A stretch of DNA of 64,000 nucleotides, taken from NCBI RefSeq assembly GCF_004118675.1, contig NZ_SDHZ01000002.1, positions 62,001-126,000 of the forward strand, given 5' to 3'. How positions within the stretch are numbered: the first letter of the stretch is position 1; each line of letters starts with the position of its first letter. Below, in pieces: positions 62,544 to 64,000 of the stretch. The notes beneath the pieces were generated by a model that was not told where the DNA came from, ran no database searches, and saw only the letters and a list, made by a program, of their open reading frames with translations. A program made the position numbers and the translations under genes. This DNA is from Filimonas effusa (GTDB taxonomy: Bacteria > Bacteroidota > Bacteroidia > Chitinophagales > Chitinophagaceae).

Positions 62544-63965
62544 ATGGTATCCGTTGTGGAAAGAGGAAAAATAACAACCGAACATCTAACTGCTTTAAAG
62601 GAAATTGTTGGCGACGAATTTGTATTCGTTGATGCCGACTCTGTAAAGTATTATGGGCATGATGAAACAGAACATCTGCTGTATTTGCCCGACGTAGTGG
62701 TAAAGCCGCGTACTGCTGAAGAAATCAGCGCTATCATGAAATTATGCAATGAATATGGCATCCCTGTAACCCCGCGCGGCGGCGGTACCGGTTTGAGCGG
62801 CGGCGCCTTACCACATCTTGGCGGTGTATTACTGGCCACAGAACGACTGAATTCCATTCTTGAAATAGACGAAAGAAACCTGCAGATAACAACCGAACCG
62901 GGTGTTATTACGGAGGTGCTTCAGAATGCAGTAAAGGAAAAGGGCTTATTCTATCCTCCTGATCCCAGCAGCCGCGGCTCCTGTTTTATAGGCGGTAATA
63001 TTGCCGAAAACAGTGGTGGTCCGAAGGCTGTAAAGTATGGCGTGGTCAAAGATTATGTGCTGAACCTGGAAGTGGTGCTGCCTACCGGCGAGATCATTTG
63101 GACAGGCGCCAATGTATTAAAGAATTCTACGGGTTATAATCTTACCCAGCTGGTGGTGGGCAGTGAAGGCACGCTTGGTATTGTTACCAAGATCGTATTA
63201 CGACTTATACCCTTACCGAAATATGACCTGCTGATGCTGGCGCCGTTTGCATCGCTTGAAAAAGCCAGCGAAGCGGTCAGCGCGATCTTCCGTGCGGGCT
63301 TTGTGCCAAGCGCTATGGAGCTTGCAGAGATCGATGCGCTGAAGATTGTAAGCAAGATGGTTGACAGCCATGTGGTACCGGTAAACGATGATATTGCAGC
63401 CCACCTGATCATTGAAGTAGACGGTAACAATCTTGATGTACTGATGAGCGAAATGGAAGCCATCGCCACTTTATTGCAGGATTTTGAAGCCGGAGAGATC
63501 TTTTTCGCCGATGATGCCCAGCAAAAAGCGGAGCTATGGAAGCTACGCCGCCGTGTAGCCGAAGCGGTGAAGAGCAGTGGTTATACTATCGAGGAAGACA
63601 CTGTTGTTCCCCGTGCAGAATTGCCTGCCCTTATTAAAGGGGTGAAGGCGCTTGGCAAAAAGCATGACTTTCATGCCGTATGCTATGGTCATGCCGGAGA
63701 CGGTAATCTTCATGTACGTATCCATAAAGACGGTATACCCAACAGTCATGGTAACGACGAAATGCAATTCATACTTAGCGAACTGTTTAAACTGGTGTAC
63801 AGCCTTGGCGGTACCATCAGCGGTGAGCATGGCATAGGACTTATTCAAAAAGGTTATATGAATATCGTATTCCAGGAGGCAAATCTGAGACTGATGCGGG
63901 AGATCAAAAAAGCTTTTGATCCGAACAACATTCTCAATGCCGGGAAGATCTTTGATATAGCATAA
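62544..63965 (+). CDS. FAD-linked oxidase, GlcD-like
   Basis: 473-residue FAD enzyme of the glycolate oxidase subunit D / D-lactate dehydrogenase family, oxidising a 2-hydroxy acid. FAD-binding_4 domain (about 40-180; VTPRGGGTGLSGGALPHLGG, GTLGIVTKIVLRLIP) and FAD-oxidase C-terminal domain (about 220-470; GHAGDGNLHVRI, ISGEHGIGLIQKGY), the metal and substrate residues included. No GlcE or GlcF neighbour is visible, so I do not name it glcD. Start at ATG 62544 (MVSVVERGKITTEHLT). Confidence 0.93.
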   Translation: MVSVVERGKITTEHLTALKEIVGDEFVFVDADSVKYYGHDETEHLLYLPDVVVKPRTAEEISAIMKLCNEYGIPVTPRGGGTGLSGGALPHLGGVLLATERLNSILEIDERNLQITTEPGVITEVLQNAVKEKGLFYPPDPSSRGSCFIGGNIAENSGGPKAVKYGVVKDYVLNLEVVLPTGEIIWTGANVLKNSTGYNLTQLVVGSEGTLGIVTKIVLRLIPLPKYDLLMLAPFASLEKASEAVSAIFRAGFVPSAMELAEIDALKIVSKMVDSHVVPVNDDIAAHLIIEVDGNNLDVLMSEMEAIATLLQDFEAGEIFFADDAQQKAELWKLRRRVAEAVKSSGYTIEEDTVVPRAELPALIKGVKALGKKHDFHAVCYGHAGDGNLHVRIHKDGIPNSHGNDEMQFILSELFKLVYSLGGTISGEHGIGLIQKGYMNIVFQEANLRLMREIKKAFDPNNILNAGKIFDIA

Positions 63966-63983
63966 CCCCTAAAAGAAGATAAA

Positions 63984-64000
63984 ATGAAAAAGACATTACT
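63984..64000 (+). CDS. First codons of a further gene (cut by the window edge)
   Basis: ATGAAAAAGACATTACT (MKKTLL) looks like the beginning of a signal peptide, 18 bp after the GlcD-like stop and preceded by an A-rich stretch. Nothing more can be said. Confidence 0.4.

Overview
The window is chromosomal DNA from a member of the phylum Bacteroidota, most likely family Chitinophagaceae (Chitinophaga/Niastella-like). Seen directly: a SusC-type receptor next to a hybrid two-component regulator, two PorP/SprF genes, four giant proteins ending in the gliding-motility/type B type IX secretion domain, a PorE-like OmpA protein, and several TAnnTTTG (-7) promoter elements typical of the phylum. No tRNA, rRNA, CRISPR array, insertion sequence or phage was seen.

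Layout. 1-8.0 kb (minus): the N-terminal three quarters of a SusC/RagA receptor, its probable regulator (a 1417-residue hybrid histidine kinase/AraC protein) and a HELVH metallopeptidase. Two 10-bp repeats spaced 21 bp precede susC. 8.1-8.8 kb: a decayed sensor kinase/response regulator pair. 8.8-12.9 kb (minus): an AI-2E family transporter and a TonB-dependent receptor, separated by a possible small plus-strand RNA. 13.1-19.2 kb (plus): ribBA, then a six-gene overlapping run for a stressosome (RsbR, RsbS, RsbT, an RsbX-like phosphatase fused to an RsbT-like domain) whose output is a PAS histidine kinase and a receiver-only protein, with no sigma factor. 19.2-30 kb: M14 peptidase, DinB protein, giant TamB-like protein, a small lipoprotein, a previously unlisted minus-strand pseudogene and pckA.

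30-48 kb (minus) is the most distinctive block: three giant secreted proteins (about 2480, 1403 and 939 residues) that share an IgGFc-binding-like domain, PKD repeats and the type B C-terminal domain, followed by PorP/SprF and a PorE-like protein. I read this as a cell-surface fibre or adhesin cluster exported by the type IX system with its own SprF partner. A divergent NarL-type sensor/regulator pair (48.2-50.8 kb) shares its upstream region with the cluster; that region carries an 11-bp direct repeat.

50.8-64 kb: trpS and a deoxynucleoside kinase, a two-gene DUF6934-like/small-protein pair, a YdeI/OmdA-like protein, a repeat-rich intergenic stretch, recG, a second large PKD protein with its own PorP/SprF, a methyltransferase, a GlcD-like FAD oxidase, and the first codons of a further gene at the right edge.

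Domain names are from reading the sequences; no search could be run, and residue positions are approximate except where a single residue is named.
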